This document shows, one piece after another, positions 1-5,428 of a stretch of 7,943 bases of DNA. A program made the position numbers and the translations under genes. The DNA comes from an uncultured Bacilli bacterium (GTDB lineage Bacteria; Bacillota_I; Bacilli_A; RF39; UBA660). The notes beneath the pieces are model-generated. The model saw only the letters and a list, made by a program, of their open reading frames with translations, was not told the origin of the DNA and searched no databases. Every line of letters begins with the position of its first letter. The first letter of the stretch is position 1. Where the stretch lies: the NCBI GenBank assembly GCA_947624475.1, contig CANQKK010000036.1:1-7943 (forward strand), read 5' to 3'.

Positions 1-232
1 TATGAAAGAAAAAGATTTGGATATTACTTCTCTTCCGTTTACAACCGAGTATACTGGTAAATATATTTTCACAATAGATGGTAATACTTGTTCTTTTTAT
101 TCTTCTAAGGAAGAGACTATCAGTGCAAATAATATTAAGTTTACGGAAGAAGAATGCTCCGTATATAATAATAGTGGAATAGAAAACTTTAGTCTCAAAG
201 TATTTTATAATGAGGGTGATACTGATGAATAG
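1..232 (+). CDS. Partial hypothetical protein, probably 3' end of a gene cut by the left edge
   Basis: The frame is open from the window edge to a TAG at 230-232. The first ATG is at base 2 with no room to see a ribosome site, so the real start may lie outside. At least 76 residues are visible. They are hydrophilic with no membrane segment and have two cysteines (residues 29 and 52 counted from that ATG) in a beta-rich, Ser/Thr/Asn-rich context. That composition would fit the C-terminal globular part of a pilin-like or other secreted protein. I do not recognise the family. The stop overlaps the start of the prepilin gene downstream by 8 bases, which suggests one transcript with coupled translation. 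The link to pilins rests on that neighbour only. Confidence 0.6.
   Translation, partial: MKEKDLDITSLPFTTEYTGKYIFTIDGNTCSFYSSKEETISANNIKFTEEECSVYNNSGIENFSLKVFYNEGDTDE
212..220 (+). promoter_or_regulatory. Ribosome binding site fixing the prepilin start
   Basis: GAGGGTGAT lies inside the end of the preceding gene, 4 bases before the ATG at 225. It matches the Bacillus-type consensus AGGAGGTGATC. An in-frame ATG at 210 precedes this site and has no ribosome site of its own, so 225 is the better start. Confidence 0.7.
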
Positions 233-593
233 AAAGGGATTTACTCTCGCCGAACTATTGGTCGCTATTTCAATTATTGCTATTTTATCAATTATTATCG
301 TTCCTACTGCTTTGAAATCACTTGGAAAAAATAATGCGAGACTCTGTAAGACTCTTAGAGATAATATTGTGGGAGCAACGAAGGTTTATGTAAATAATAA
401 TAGGAATAGTCTTGATTTTTCTTGTGGTGAAGAAAAAGAAATTCCTCTTTCTACGTTATTTGATTCGGGCTCTTTAACTGGTAGTACGATTAATCCTTAT
501 AACGAAGAAGATTTAAGTAATACTTCAGTTATAGTTATCTATGATTGTGATACAAAAAACTTTAATTATAAGTATGATATAGAATGCGAATAA
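225..593 (+). CDS. Type IV prepilin / pseudopilin-like protein
   Basis: The 122-residue product starts with a class III (type IV pilin) signal. A short leader MNRKG is followed by FTLAELL, with Phe at +1 and Glu at +5 of the mature protein, then a hydrophobic helix to about residue 30 (AISIIAILSIIIVP). Prepilin peptidase normally cuts between Gly and Phe and methylates the new N-terminus. The C-terminal part (about 40-122) is small and hydrophilic, with cysteines near residues 41, 67, 108 and 120 that could form disulfides. Such proteins build type IV pili, competence pseudopili or related secretion filaments. The gene overlaps the upstream partial gene, so it is probably the last member of a cluster. 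I cannot say which filament it belongs to; a ComG-type minor pseudopilin is one option. Confidence 0.85.
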   Translation: MNRKGFTLAELLVAISIIAILSIIIVPTALKSLGKNNARLCKTLRDNIVGATKVYVNNNRNSLDFSCGEEKEIPLSTLFDSGSLTGSTINPYNEEDLSNTSVIVIYDCDTKNFNYKYDIECE

Positions 594-612
594 TGTAAAA
601 AGATGTAAAAAG
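593..612 (+). repeat. Two tandem copies of a 10-base unit after the prepilin gene
   Basis: ATGTAAAAAG occurs at 593-602 and again at 603-612, starting in the last base of the prepilin stop codon. Two copies in AT-rich DNA could be chance or slippage. No function is proposed. No clear GC-containing hairpin terminator is visible between the prepilin stop and the sepF promoter. Confidence 0.5.
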
Positions 613-624
613 ATAATAAAGTTG

Positions 625-653
625 TTGTTTTTTAAAATAATGTATGGTAAAAT
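625..653 (+). promoter_or_regulatory. Probable sigma-A promoter for sepF-divIVA
   Basis: A -35 TTGTTT (625-630), a 17-base spacer and a -10 TAAAAT (648-653) are visible. TGG directly before the -10 makes an extended -10 (TATGGTAAAAT). The ribosome site of sepF starts about 12 bases downstream. Nearly the same string, TGTATGGTATAAT, precedes the FemAB gene on the other strand. Confidence 0.6.
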
Positions 654-677
654 TATTTAAGAATAGGAGTGATTTAC

Positions 678-1067
678 ATGGCACTAAATAAATTAAAAAA
701 GTTTGTAACTGAAGAAGTTATGGATGGAGAAAATGAGGATGAATACTACGATGCTGATAAGGTGACTATTCCTAATGGATCTAAGATGATATTGTTAGAA
801 CCTAGAGCCTATTCGGAGAGTCAACAAATTGCAGATCATTTGAAAAAGAAAAATACAGTTGTCGTAAATATGAAGAGAGTTACCCCTGACCAGGCTAAAA
901 GAATAGTGGATTTTTTAAGTGGAACAGTATATGCTATCGGTGGTGATCTTCAGAAGATTGGAGCAGGAATATTTTTATGTACTCCAAAGAATGTCAATGT
1001 CGAGGGATCGATAACTGAAGAAGATGATAAAGGAAAGAAGAAGGCAGATCCAGATATCGAGTGGTAA
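678..1067 (+). CDS. sepF: Cell division protein SepF
   Basis: SepF is a membrane-binding partner of FtsZ that bundles and tethers the Z-ring in Gram-positive bacteria. The 129-residue product shows the usual plan. An N-terminal amphipathic stretch ([10 protein letters not shown]) would bind membrane. An acidic linker follows to about residue 27. The globular SepF domain covers about 30-106 and includes [17 protein letters not shown] and the signature running from [12 protein letters not shown] to [12 protein letters not shown] (79-103). The charged tail at 110-129 is somewhat distinctive. AGGAG at 665-669 places ATG 678 as the start; an in-frame GTG at 669 overlaps that site and is less likely. 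The product is a little shorter than B. subtilis SepF (about 150). DivIVA follows after 10 bases; the ylmG and ylmH genes often found between them are absent. Confidence 0.95.
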   Translation: MALNKLKKFVTEEVMDGENEDEYYDADKVTIPNGSKMILLEPRAYSESQQIADHLKKKNTVVVNMKRVTPDQAKRIVDFLSGTVYAIGGDLQKIGAGIFLCTPKNVNVEGSITEEDDKGKKKADPDIEW

Positions 1068-1077
1068 GAGGTGACTT

Positions 1078-1524
1078 ATGAAGAGATTTACGGTAGTTAG
1101 CGACGGCTATAATATCGAAGAAGTAAATAGGTTCATAGATATAGTTATCAAGAGACTAGAAAAAGAACATAATGATAATCTTCTCTTACATAAAAAAGTA
1201 TCTTCATTGGAAGAGGAATTACAAAATGAGAAAAAGAGAGTTTTGACTTCGGAAACTAAGGTGAGCGAGGCAATTATGGCAGCACAAAATACTTCTGACC
1301 GAATGAAAGAACTTGCTAGAGAAGAGGCAAATATGATAGTTGAAGAGGCAAGAACTAATGCTAATTCAATTATTCATGAGGCTCTTTTGACAGCGGAAAA
1401 AACAGAGTCGGAAGCCGTGATGTTAAGAAAGAATATTACGGTCTATAAAAATAGAGTTAAGAATATTATAAAGGCTCAGTTAGAACTTGCCGACGAGTTA
1501 GATAAATACGATTTAGATAGGTAA
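1078..1524 (+). CDS. divIVA: DivIVA/GpsB-family coiled-coil protein
   Basis: The 148-residue product has the DivIVA-type N-terminal motif GYNIEEVNRFIDIVI (10-24), followed by long heptad-rich coiled coil with Glu/Lys/Ala-rich segments to about residue 140. Proteins of this family form oligomers at division sites or poles and recruit wall or chromosome factors. An in-frame TGA at 1072-1074 means no upstream start is available; GAGGTGA at 1068-1074, overlapping the end region of sepF, drives ATG 1078. The N-terminus is therefore short, and the residues aligned with the membrane-inserting Phe17-Arg18 of B. subtilis DivIVA appear to be Ser8-Asp9. Its length lies between GpsB (about 100) and DivIVA (about 164). 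Linkage to sepF supports a role in division. The family is well supported; the exact subfamily is not. Confidence 0.85.
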   Translation: MKRFTVVSDGYNIEEVNRFIDIVIKRLEKEHNDNLLLHKKVSSLEEELQNEKKRVLTSETKVSEAIMAAQNTSDRMKELAREEANMIVEEARTNANSIIHEALLTAEKTESEAVMLRKNITVYKNRVKNIIKAQLELADELDKYDLDR

Positions 1525-1537
1525 ATTTTATTGACAG

Positions 1538-1565
1538 GATACCATTGTTGTGGTATCTTTGTTTT
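1538..1565 (+). terminator. Rho-independent terminator after divIVA
   Basis: A perfect 7-bp stem, GATACCA (1538-1544) with TGGTATC (1551-1557), encloses a 6-base loop TTGTTG and is followed by TTTGTTTT. It lies 13 bases after the divIVA stop. Confidence 0.85.
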
Positions 1566-1583
1566 AGGAGTTTTAAATTGTAG

Positions 1584-1612
1584 TTGATGTGATTTGTTAT
1601 TTATGGTTTTAA
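1584..1612 (+). promoter_or_regulatory. Weak candidate promoter for the vanZ-like to cdd unit
   Basis: TTGATG (1584-1589), a 17-base spacer and TTTTAA (1607-1612) with TGG before the -10. The -10 is a poor match to TATAAT. It is proposed mainly because a terminator lies just upstream and a four-gene unit begins just downstream. Confidence 0.3.
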
Positions 1613-1642
1613 GAAAAGAAGAATTTTTGGGAGGTAAAAGTG

Positions 1643-2260
1643 ATGATTAAAAACGTGGTTTTTGAAGTTATGCCAGATATTTGGCCGATGATTATAATTA
1701 TTACGGTTATCTTATCTACTCTTAGAATTGCCTATATAATAACGAAACATAAAAGATTTCAATTACATAAGGAACTCATCTATCTAATTTTTATTGTCTA
1801 TATATTGTGTCTATTTCATGTTGTTACTTTTCAAGATATTAACTATGGGGTATCTAATTTTGTACCTTTTAAGGAAATATTTAGGTATAATTTTGGTTCA
1901 CCTAAGTTCATGAAAAATATAATGGGAAATATTATGTTATTTATTCCTTATGGATTTCTAGCATCATATTTCATTAGAAATAAAAAGTGTTCGGTAATAG
2001 TTATTCTTACCGTTATTGTTTCTCTTACAATAGAGACAGTTCAGTATTATATTGGTAGAGTATTTGATATTGATGATATTATTTTAAATTTAGTTGGTGG
2101 AATAGTTGGATTTTTAGGATTTATTGGAATGGATGCTATTCAAAATAAAGTTACAATATTTAAAAATGATATTATTTTAGATGTTTTAATTATTATATTG
2201 TTAGTTCTTGTCATAATGTATTCGTTTAATATTAATTTATTTGGAATGGTTGGGGGATAG
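1643..2260 (+). CDS. VanZ-like family membrane protein
   Basis: The 205-residue protein has about five hydrophobic segments (near 14-34, 46-64, 93-110, 117-134 and 147-163, with a further one at about 177-194). It carries the VanZ-family blocks NFVPF (72-76), GNIMLFIPYGF (95-105), E131-x2-Q134 and R139-VFDIDDIILNLVGG (to 153). VanZ gives low-level teicoplanin resistance in the enterococcal VanA cluster, but most chromosomal relatives have no defined role; a link to envelope or lipid-carrier metabolism is plausible. GGGAGG at 1629-1634 favours ATG 1643; the adjacent in-frame GTG at 1640 is a possible alternative. The stop is only 2 bases before ybeY, so the genes are probably cotranscribed. 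No van resistance genes are visible, so no resistance phenotype is claimed. Confidence 0.85.
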   Translation: MIKNVVFEVMPDIWPMIIIITVILSTLRIAYIITKHKRFQLHKELIYLIFIVYILCLFHVVTFQDINYGVSNFVPFKEIFRYNFGSPKFMKNIMGNIMLFIPYGFLASYFIRNKKCSVIVILTVIVSLTIETVQYYIGRVFDIDDIILNLVGGIVGFLGFIGMDAIQNKVTIFKNDIILDVLIIILLVLVIMYSFNINLFGMVGG

Positions 2261-2262
2261 AG

Positions 2263-2703
2263 ATGTTTGATATATTTAATAATACCGAAAAGGATATTGC
2301 CGAAATAGACAAACTTGAAGAATATATGAATTTTGTCGTAAAGAAATTAGAAATAGAGACGGGAATATTTAATATAATATTTGTGAGTAACGAGAAAATT
2401 CATGAAATTAATAGAGAATATCGACATACTGATAGAGTTACAGATGTGATATCTTTTGCTCTCGAAGATAATAAAGATATTGTATACGAAGACTTTAGGT
2501 TACTTGGTGATATTTATATTGCCATAGACGTTGCCTACGACCAGGCGGTAGAATATAATCATTCACGTCTTAGAGAAGTATGTTTTCTGGCTACTCACGG
2601 TCTTCTTCATCTTTTGGGATACGATCATATGAATGAAGAAGAGGAAAAAGAGATGTTTCTAAAACAGGAGGAATTACTCGATGAGTTTGAAATCAAAAGA
2701 TAA
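2263..2703 (+). CDS. ybeY: Endoribonuclease YbeY (16S rRNA maturation factor)
   Basis: YbeY is a zinc-dependent single-strand endoribonuclease for 16S rRNA 3'-end maturation and ribosome quality control. The 146-residue protein has the family core: INREYRHTDRVTDVISF (49-65), LLGDIYIA (80-87) and the metal site HGLLHLLGYDH (112-122), with His112, His116 and His122 as ligands. Length is typical (about 150). GGGGGAT before the start gives a ribosome site. ybeY sits upstream of dgkA, cdd and era as in Bacillus, linking it to Era, another 16S-assembly factor. Its 3' end contains the ribosome site and the first codons of dgkA. Confidence 0.97.
   Translation: MFDIFNNTEKDIAEIDKLEEYMNFVVKKLEIETGIFNIIFVSNEKIHEINREYRHTDRVTDVISFALEDNKDIVYEDFRLLGDIYIAIDVAYDQAVEYNHSRLREVCFLATHGLLHLLGYDHMNEEEEKEMFLKQEELLDEFEIKR
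2666..2671 (+). promoter_or_regulatory. Strong ribosome binding site for dgkA inside ybeY
   Basis: AGGAGG lies within the ybeY coding region, 9 bases before ATG 2681. It fixes the dgkA start and the 23-base overlap of the two genes, an arrangement that suggests translational coupling. Confidence 0.75.
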
Positions 2704-3070
2704 AAAGAGAAGTTTTGGAAGAAGTCTGAGAGACTGTCTAAATGGTATTTCTTATGTTACAACTTCCGAGAAAAACTTTATAAGAGAGATAATTATTGCT
2801 GTTTTGACTCTCATACTCAGTATGGTACTGAAAATAGAGAAAATGGAATTTATTTTTGTAATTACTACTATTTTCTTAGTCCTCATTACGGAGATAATTA
2901 ATACGGCTATTGAAAAAACAGTAGATTTATGTACGACTAGTTATAATGAAGTTGCTAGAATAGCGAAAGATGTATCGGCTGGAGCAGTTCTTACTTCGTG
3001 TTTTTTAGCAGTAATAATAGGAATAATTATCTTTGGACCGAAGATAATTGATATAATAGGAGGGATATAA
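2681..3070 (+). CDS. dgkA: Undecaprenol / diacylglycerol kinase, DgkA family
   Basis: The small integral-membrane kinase has 129 residues and three predicted membrane helices (about 35-50, 56-72 and 103-119). Conserved blocks are SFGRSLRDCLNGI (11-23), EIINTAIEKTVD (71-82) and AKDVSAGAVL (95-104), which hold the acidic and Asn residues of the active site. In Gram-positive bacteria this family mainly phosphorylates undecaprenol and so feeds the lipid carrier used for peptidoglycan; Proteobacterial members use diacylglycerol. Substrate preference here is inferred from lineage. The gene overlaps ybeY by 23 bases and shares one base with cdd (TAATG), so it lies in the middle of an operon. Confidence 0.93.
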   Translation: MSLKSKDKKRSFGRSLRDCLNGISYVTTSEKNFIREIIIAVLTLILSMVLKIEKMEFIFVITTIFLVLITEIINTAIEKTVDLCTTSYNEVARIAKDVSAGAVLTSCFLAVIIGIIIFGPKIIDIIGGI

Positions 3071-3456
3071 TGGAAGAGAGTTTAAAAAGGTTACTTAGAA
3101 ATAGTTATAGTCCATATTCAGCTTTTAGAGTAGCCTCTATTTGTCTTATGAACGATGGTAAGACATTTGGCGGAGTAAATGTTGAAAATGCTTCATATGG
3201 AGCGTCAATTTGTGCCGAGAGAGTAGCAATTACTTCGGCAATAGCAAGTGGATATAAAAAGGGAGATTTTAGTAAATTATATGTCATGTGTGATTCAGAG
3301 AGGATAGCGTCGACTTGTTTCTTATGTAGACAGGTTATCAGTGAGTTTTTTCCAAAAGATGCAGAAATTACTCTATATAGTAATGATGGTGATAAAGAAA
3401 CTTATCTTGTTAAAGATTTATGTCCTCACCCTTTTGGGAGTAGTGATTTAAAGTAA
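3070..3456 (+). CDS. cdd: Cytidine deaminase
   Basis: Cdd deaminates cytidine and deoxycytidine to uridine forms in pyrimidine salvage, as a cytosolic zinc enzyme. The 128-residue product fits the tetrameric class. It shows NSYSPYSAF (11-19), GVNVENASYG (35-44), the zinc/catalytic motif C48-A-E50 and the second pair C83-x2-C86 followed by RQVISEFF. The C-terminal LCPHPFGSSDL (117-127) matches the usual LLP-x2-F-x2-DL tail. Unusually, the second zinc loop reads TCFLC instead of the common PCG/A-x-C, and the usual VGAAL near the N-terminus reads VASICL. All zinc ligands and the catalytic Glu are kept, so activity is likely. AGGAGGG (3058-3064) precedes the start, which overlaps the dgkA stop by one base. 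Confidence 0.93.
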   Translation: MEESLKRLLRNSYSPYSAFRVASICLMNDGKTFGGVNVENASYGASICAERVAITSAIASGYKKGDFSKLYVMCDSERIASTCFLCRQVISEFFPKDAEITLYSNDGDKETYLVKDLCPHPFGSSDLK

Positions 3457-3465
3457 GTAAATAAA

Positions 3466-3495
3466 ATATATCTTTTTTAGGAGATATGTTTTTTT
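3466..3495 (+). terminator. Probable Rho-independent terminator after cdd
   Basis: ATATATC (3466-3472) pairs with GATATGT (3483-3489), with one G-U pair. T-A and T-G pairs can extend the stem inward. A run of seven T follows. The stem is AT-rich but lies 10 bases after the cdd stop and before a clear new promoter. Confidence 0.65.
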
Positions 3496-3536
3496 ATAAA
3501 CTTTTATGTCTTATTGTGTAAAAAAAGAAAATAACA

Positions 3537-3565
3537 TTGCAATAGTTTTTAAAATGTGATAATAT
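3537..3565 (+). promoter_or_regulatory. Promoter of the TasA-like surface protein gene
   Basis: TTGCAA (3537-3542), a 17-base spacer and TAATAT (3560-3565) with an extended -10 TGA at 3557-3559. The -35 sits in the 8-base palindrome ATTGCAAT (3536-3543), which could be an operator half or chance. The leader to the start codon is about 50 bases. Confidence 0.55.
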
Positions 3566-3621
3566 TAATGTAGATAGAAAGTGAAAATTTAATTATTATA
3601 TGAAAGAAAAGAGTGGTGATT

Positions 3622-4278
3622 ATGGAAGTAAAATATTCTAAACTTATAGGTTCAATAGTTGGAATAGTTTTATTTATTGCTTTAGTAGCAGGACTTACTT
3701 ATGCTTATTATACTTGGAGTAGTGATAAGATAAATGTTACTGATACTTCGACTTGTTTTAATGTCGATTATGTTAAAGGACAAAATATTACTAGTGCTAA
3801 TTTAAAGTTGTTTGATGAAAAGCAGGTAAAAAAAGAAAACAATCAAATTACAGTTTATGAAGGAATGGCTGTTACTAATGTGGCTGCGGGAATAAAATCT
3901 GGCTGTAATATCGATGGAACTTTAAATATTAAATTAGTTGTCGATAAGTTAAGTGATTCTTATACTAGTACGGGAGATAGTAAGGGAGCCTTAAAATATG
4001 CAGTAGCAGAGTATTCTTCATCTACTGATTCTAATGTTTCTGCAAGTAGTTTAAAGGGGAAAACATTTACTGTCGTAGCAAGCGGTAGTATAGATAGTAA
4101 AGGAACAAAAACATTACATTCAGTTGATTTACCAAAGGATAATACTAAAAAAGAATACTTAATAATTTTCTATGTCGATGGTCCTTCATCTCATAATAAC
4201 TCTCAAAATGCAGAGGTGTCGATGAAGATTGAGGCCGAGGCAGTTCAGAAAGCCTCAGCTCAAGATAGTGCAGAGTAA
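3622..4278 (+). CDS. Membrane-anchored or secreted protein, TasA/camelysin-like (tentative)
   Basis: The 218-residue protein begins with a basic n-region (MEVKYSK) and one hydrophobic segment (about 8-30) that runs into TYAYYTW (26-32). A Ser/Thr/Asn-rich extracellular domain follows, with predicted beta strands and two cysteines (45 and 95) that could pair. The end of the hydrophobic segment resembles the signal region of SipW-dependent TasA/camelysin-type proteins (…TYAxFxD), and the closing KIEAEAVQ (202-209) resembles the last strand of that fold. This is recognition by eye, so the family is tentative. Whether the segment is cleaved or stays as an anchor is unknown; no LPXTG motif is seen. 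GGTGAT (3615-3620) favours ATG 3622 over the in-frame GTG codons at 3613 and 3616. The gene has its own promoter and terminator and lies between cdd and era, which are usually neighbours. Confidence 0.7.
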   Translation: MEVKYSKLIGSIVGIVLFIALVAGLTYAYYTWSSDKINVTDTSTCFNVDYVKGQNITSANLKLFDEKQVKKENNQITVYEGMAVTNVAAGIKSGCNIDGTLNIKLVVDKLSDSYTSTGDSKGALKYAVAEYSSSTDSNVSASSLKGKTFTVVASGSIDSKGTKTLHSVDLPKDNTKKEYLIIFYVDGPSSHNNSQNAEVSMKIEAEAVQKASAQDSAE

Positions 4279-4318
4279 TTATTCCTTTTTAGAGAAAATT
4301 GATATAGTTTTAATATTT

Positions 4319-4348
4319 AGTCATAATGCTTTATGACTTTTTCTTTTT
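4319..4348 (+). terminator. Rho-independent terminator after the TasA-like gene
   Basis: A perfect 8-bp stem, AGTCATAA (4319-4326) with TTATGACT (4331-4338), has the tetraloop TGCT and is followed by TTTTCTTTTT. It lies 40 bases after the stop and just before the era promoter, isolating the surface-protein gene as its own unit. Confidence 0.88.
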
Positions 4349-4353
4349 ATTAA

Positions 4354-4382
4354 TTGACGGATAGTTAGAAGTTTGATACAAT
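4354..4382 (+). promoter_or_regulatory. Promoter of the era-yqzL-recO-PAP2 unit
   Basis: TTGACG (4354-4359), a 17-base spacer and TACAAT (4377-4382), each 5 of 6 to consensus, plus an extended -10 TGA at 4374-4376. It is the best promoter match in the window, with a leader of about 20 bases to era. Confidence 0.75.
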
Positions 4383-4408
4383 TAAGTTATGTTTGAGGAG
4401 GTAATAGA

Positions 4409-5299
4409 ATGAAGAGTGGTTTTGTAAGTATAATAGGGAGACCTAATGTTGGAAAGTCGACCCTTTTAAATAATATATTGGGAAGAAGAATTGCTATTAC
4501 TTCGGATAAACCTCAGACGACGAGGAATATGATACAGGGAATATATAGTGGTAATGATACACAAATAGTATTTGTAGATACTCCTGGTATTCATAAGCCA
4601 AGTAATAAACTTGGAAAAATACTTAATAAACAGGCTTATTATACGATTAATGATGTCGATATTATTATTTTAGTGGTCGATATTACGATGAAGATAGGAA
4701 CGGGAGATCAGTTTGTTATCGATGTATTAAAAAATGTGGATAAACCAGTATTTTTGGTTATTAATAAGATAGATAAATTACCTAAAGAAGAGATACTTAA
4801 GAAGATAGATGCTTATCAGAAAATGTATGATTTTAGTGAGATTATTCCTGTATCGGCAAGAAAGAGGGATAATCTAGATAGATTAATTGAAGTACTTGAG
4901 AAGTATTTGCCGGATAATATTAAGTATTTTGATAGTGATACAGTAACTAGTAATTCACCGGATTTTATTATCTCGGAGTTTGTTAGAGAGAAGGTACTGG
5001 ATTTAACGGAAGAAGAGGTACCACACTCAGTTACTTGTACAGTAGCAGAACTTACTTTCGAAGATAATCTAATTACTTCGAAAGTAGATATCATCGTCGA
5101 TAGAGAAAGTTTAAAGAAAATTATTATCGGTAAAAATGGTAATATGATTAAAGAGATAGGAACGAGAGCAAGAAAAGATATCGAAGAATATTTTGGTAAG
5201 AAAGTATATCTTGATTTATTTGTTAAAGTAGTAAAAAAATGGCGCGATAAAGATAAATTTTTAAATTCGATGGGATATAGTGATTTTTTGAATAAATAG
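4409..5299 (+). CDS. era: GTPase Era (30S ribosome assembly)
   Basis: Era is a GTPase that binds the 3' end of 16S rRNA and checks 30S assembly. The 296-residue length is typical. The GTPase domain shows G1 GRPNVGKST (10-18), the switch I region with PQTTRN (35-40), G3 DTPG (57-60), G4 NKID (119-122) and G5 SAR (149-151). The C-terminal KH domain (about 205-285) has the GKNG loop (241-244) and the RNA-facing VKKWRDK segment (275-281). TGAGGAGGT at 4394-4402 is the strongest ribosome site in the window, 6 bases before ATG 4409. It leads an operon with yqzL and recO, the order known from Bacillus. An 11-bp inverted repeat lies in its KH-coding part. Confidence 0.98.
   Translation: MKSGFVSIIGRPNVGKSTLLNNILGRRIAITSDKPQTTRNMIQGIYSGNDTQIVFVDTPGIHKPSNKLGKILNKQAYYTINDVDIIILVVDITMKIGTGDQFVIDVLKNVDKPVFLVINKIDKLPKEEILKKIDAYQKMYDFSEIIPVSARKRDNLDRLIEVLEKYLPDNIKYFDSDTVTSNSPDFIISEFVREKVLDLTEEEVPHSVTCTVAELTFEDNLITSKVDIIVDRESLKKIIIGKNGNMIKEIGTRARKDIEEYFGKKVYLDLFVKVVKKWRDKDKFLNSMGYSDFLNK
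5053..5086 (+). repeat. Perfect 11-bp inverted repeat inside era
   Basis: TACTTTCGAAG (5053-5063) is the exact reverse complement of CTTCGAAAGTA (5076-5086). The 12-base spacer can pair further (TAAT 5065-5068 with ATTA 5072-5075), giving a long hairpin with a single bulged A and a 3-base loop. It encodes part of the KH domain (Thr216 to Val226). No T-tract follows, so it is not a terminator. Confidence 0.8.
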
Positions 5300-5334
5300 A
5301 TTTAAAAAGAAACATTATATTACTGGGTGATATA

Positions 5335-5427
5335 ATGGATAAATATGATATTTGGCTTCTTTTTATGAAAACGGGGAAGATAGAATATTATTTAAAATAT
5401 AAAGAACTAGAAAAAGAAAGTGATTAG
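5335..5427 (+). CDS. yqzL: YqzL family small protein
   Basis: A 30-codon gene between era and recO. The product reads MDKYDIWLLFMKTG through residue 14 and continues KIEYYLKYKELEKESD. The pattern W-x2-F-x2-TG-x-I-x2-YL-x-YKELE is that of the YqzL family, which occupies the same era-recO position in Bacillus; its molecular function is not established. GGGTGAT at 5325-5331 lies 3 bases before the ATG. The TAG stop ends one base before the recO ATG, so the two are likely coupled. It is shorter than the B. subtilis protein (about 47 residues). Family assignment rests on both the motif and the position. Confidence 0.85.
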   Translation: MDKYDIWLLFMKTGKIEYYLKYKELEKESD

Positions 5428-5428
5428 T

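Noticed and set aside
593..635. Tandem repeat plus T-run as a terminator for the prepilin gene
   Set aside because: There is a run of T at 628-633 but no stable hairpin before it, so a terminator could not be supported.
1643..2260. Glycopeptide resistance determinant because of the VanZ-like protein
   Set aside because: No vanHAX-type ligase, dehydrogenase, dipeptidase or two-component genes are present, and VanZ-like proteins are common in ordinary genomes.
3105..3287. Minus-strand frame of 60 codons opposite cdd
   Set aside because: It lies wholly inside the well-supported cdd gene, has no ribosome site and no family likeness; it is a shadow frame.
3506..3559. Short frame of 17 codons upstream of the TasA-like gene
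   Set aside because: It has no ribosome site and overlaps the proposed promoter.
5053..5086. Inverted repeat in era as an intrinsic terminator or mobile-element end
   Set aside because: It has no T-tract, no target duplication and no transposase, and it lies in intact coding sequence.
4816..5094. Minus-strand frame of 92 codons opposite era
   Set aside because: It lies wholly inside era. The Ser/Leu-rich product is what antisense of an AT-rich gene gives. Its start falls near the inverted repeat, but no promoter or ribosome site is seen.
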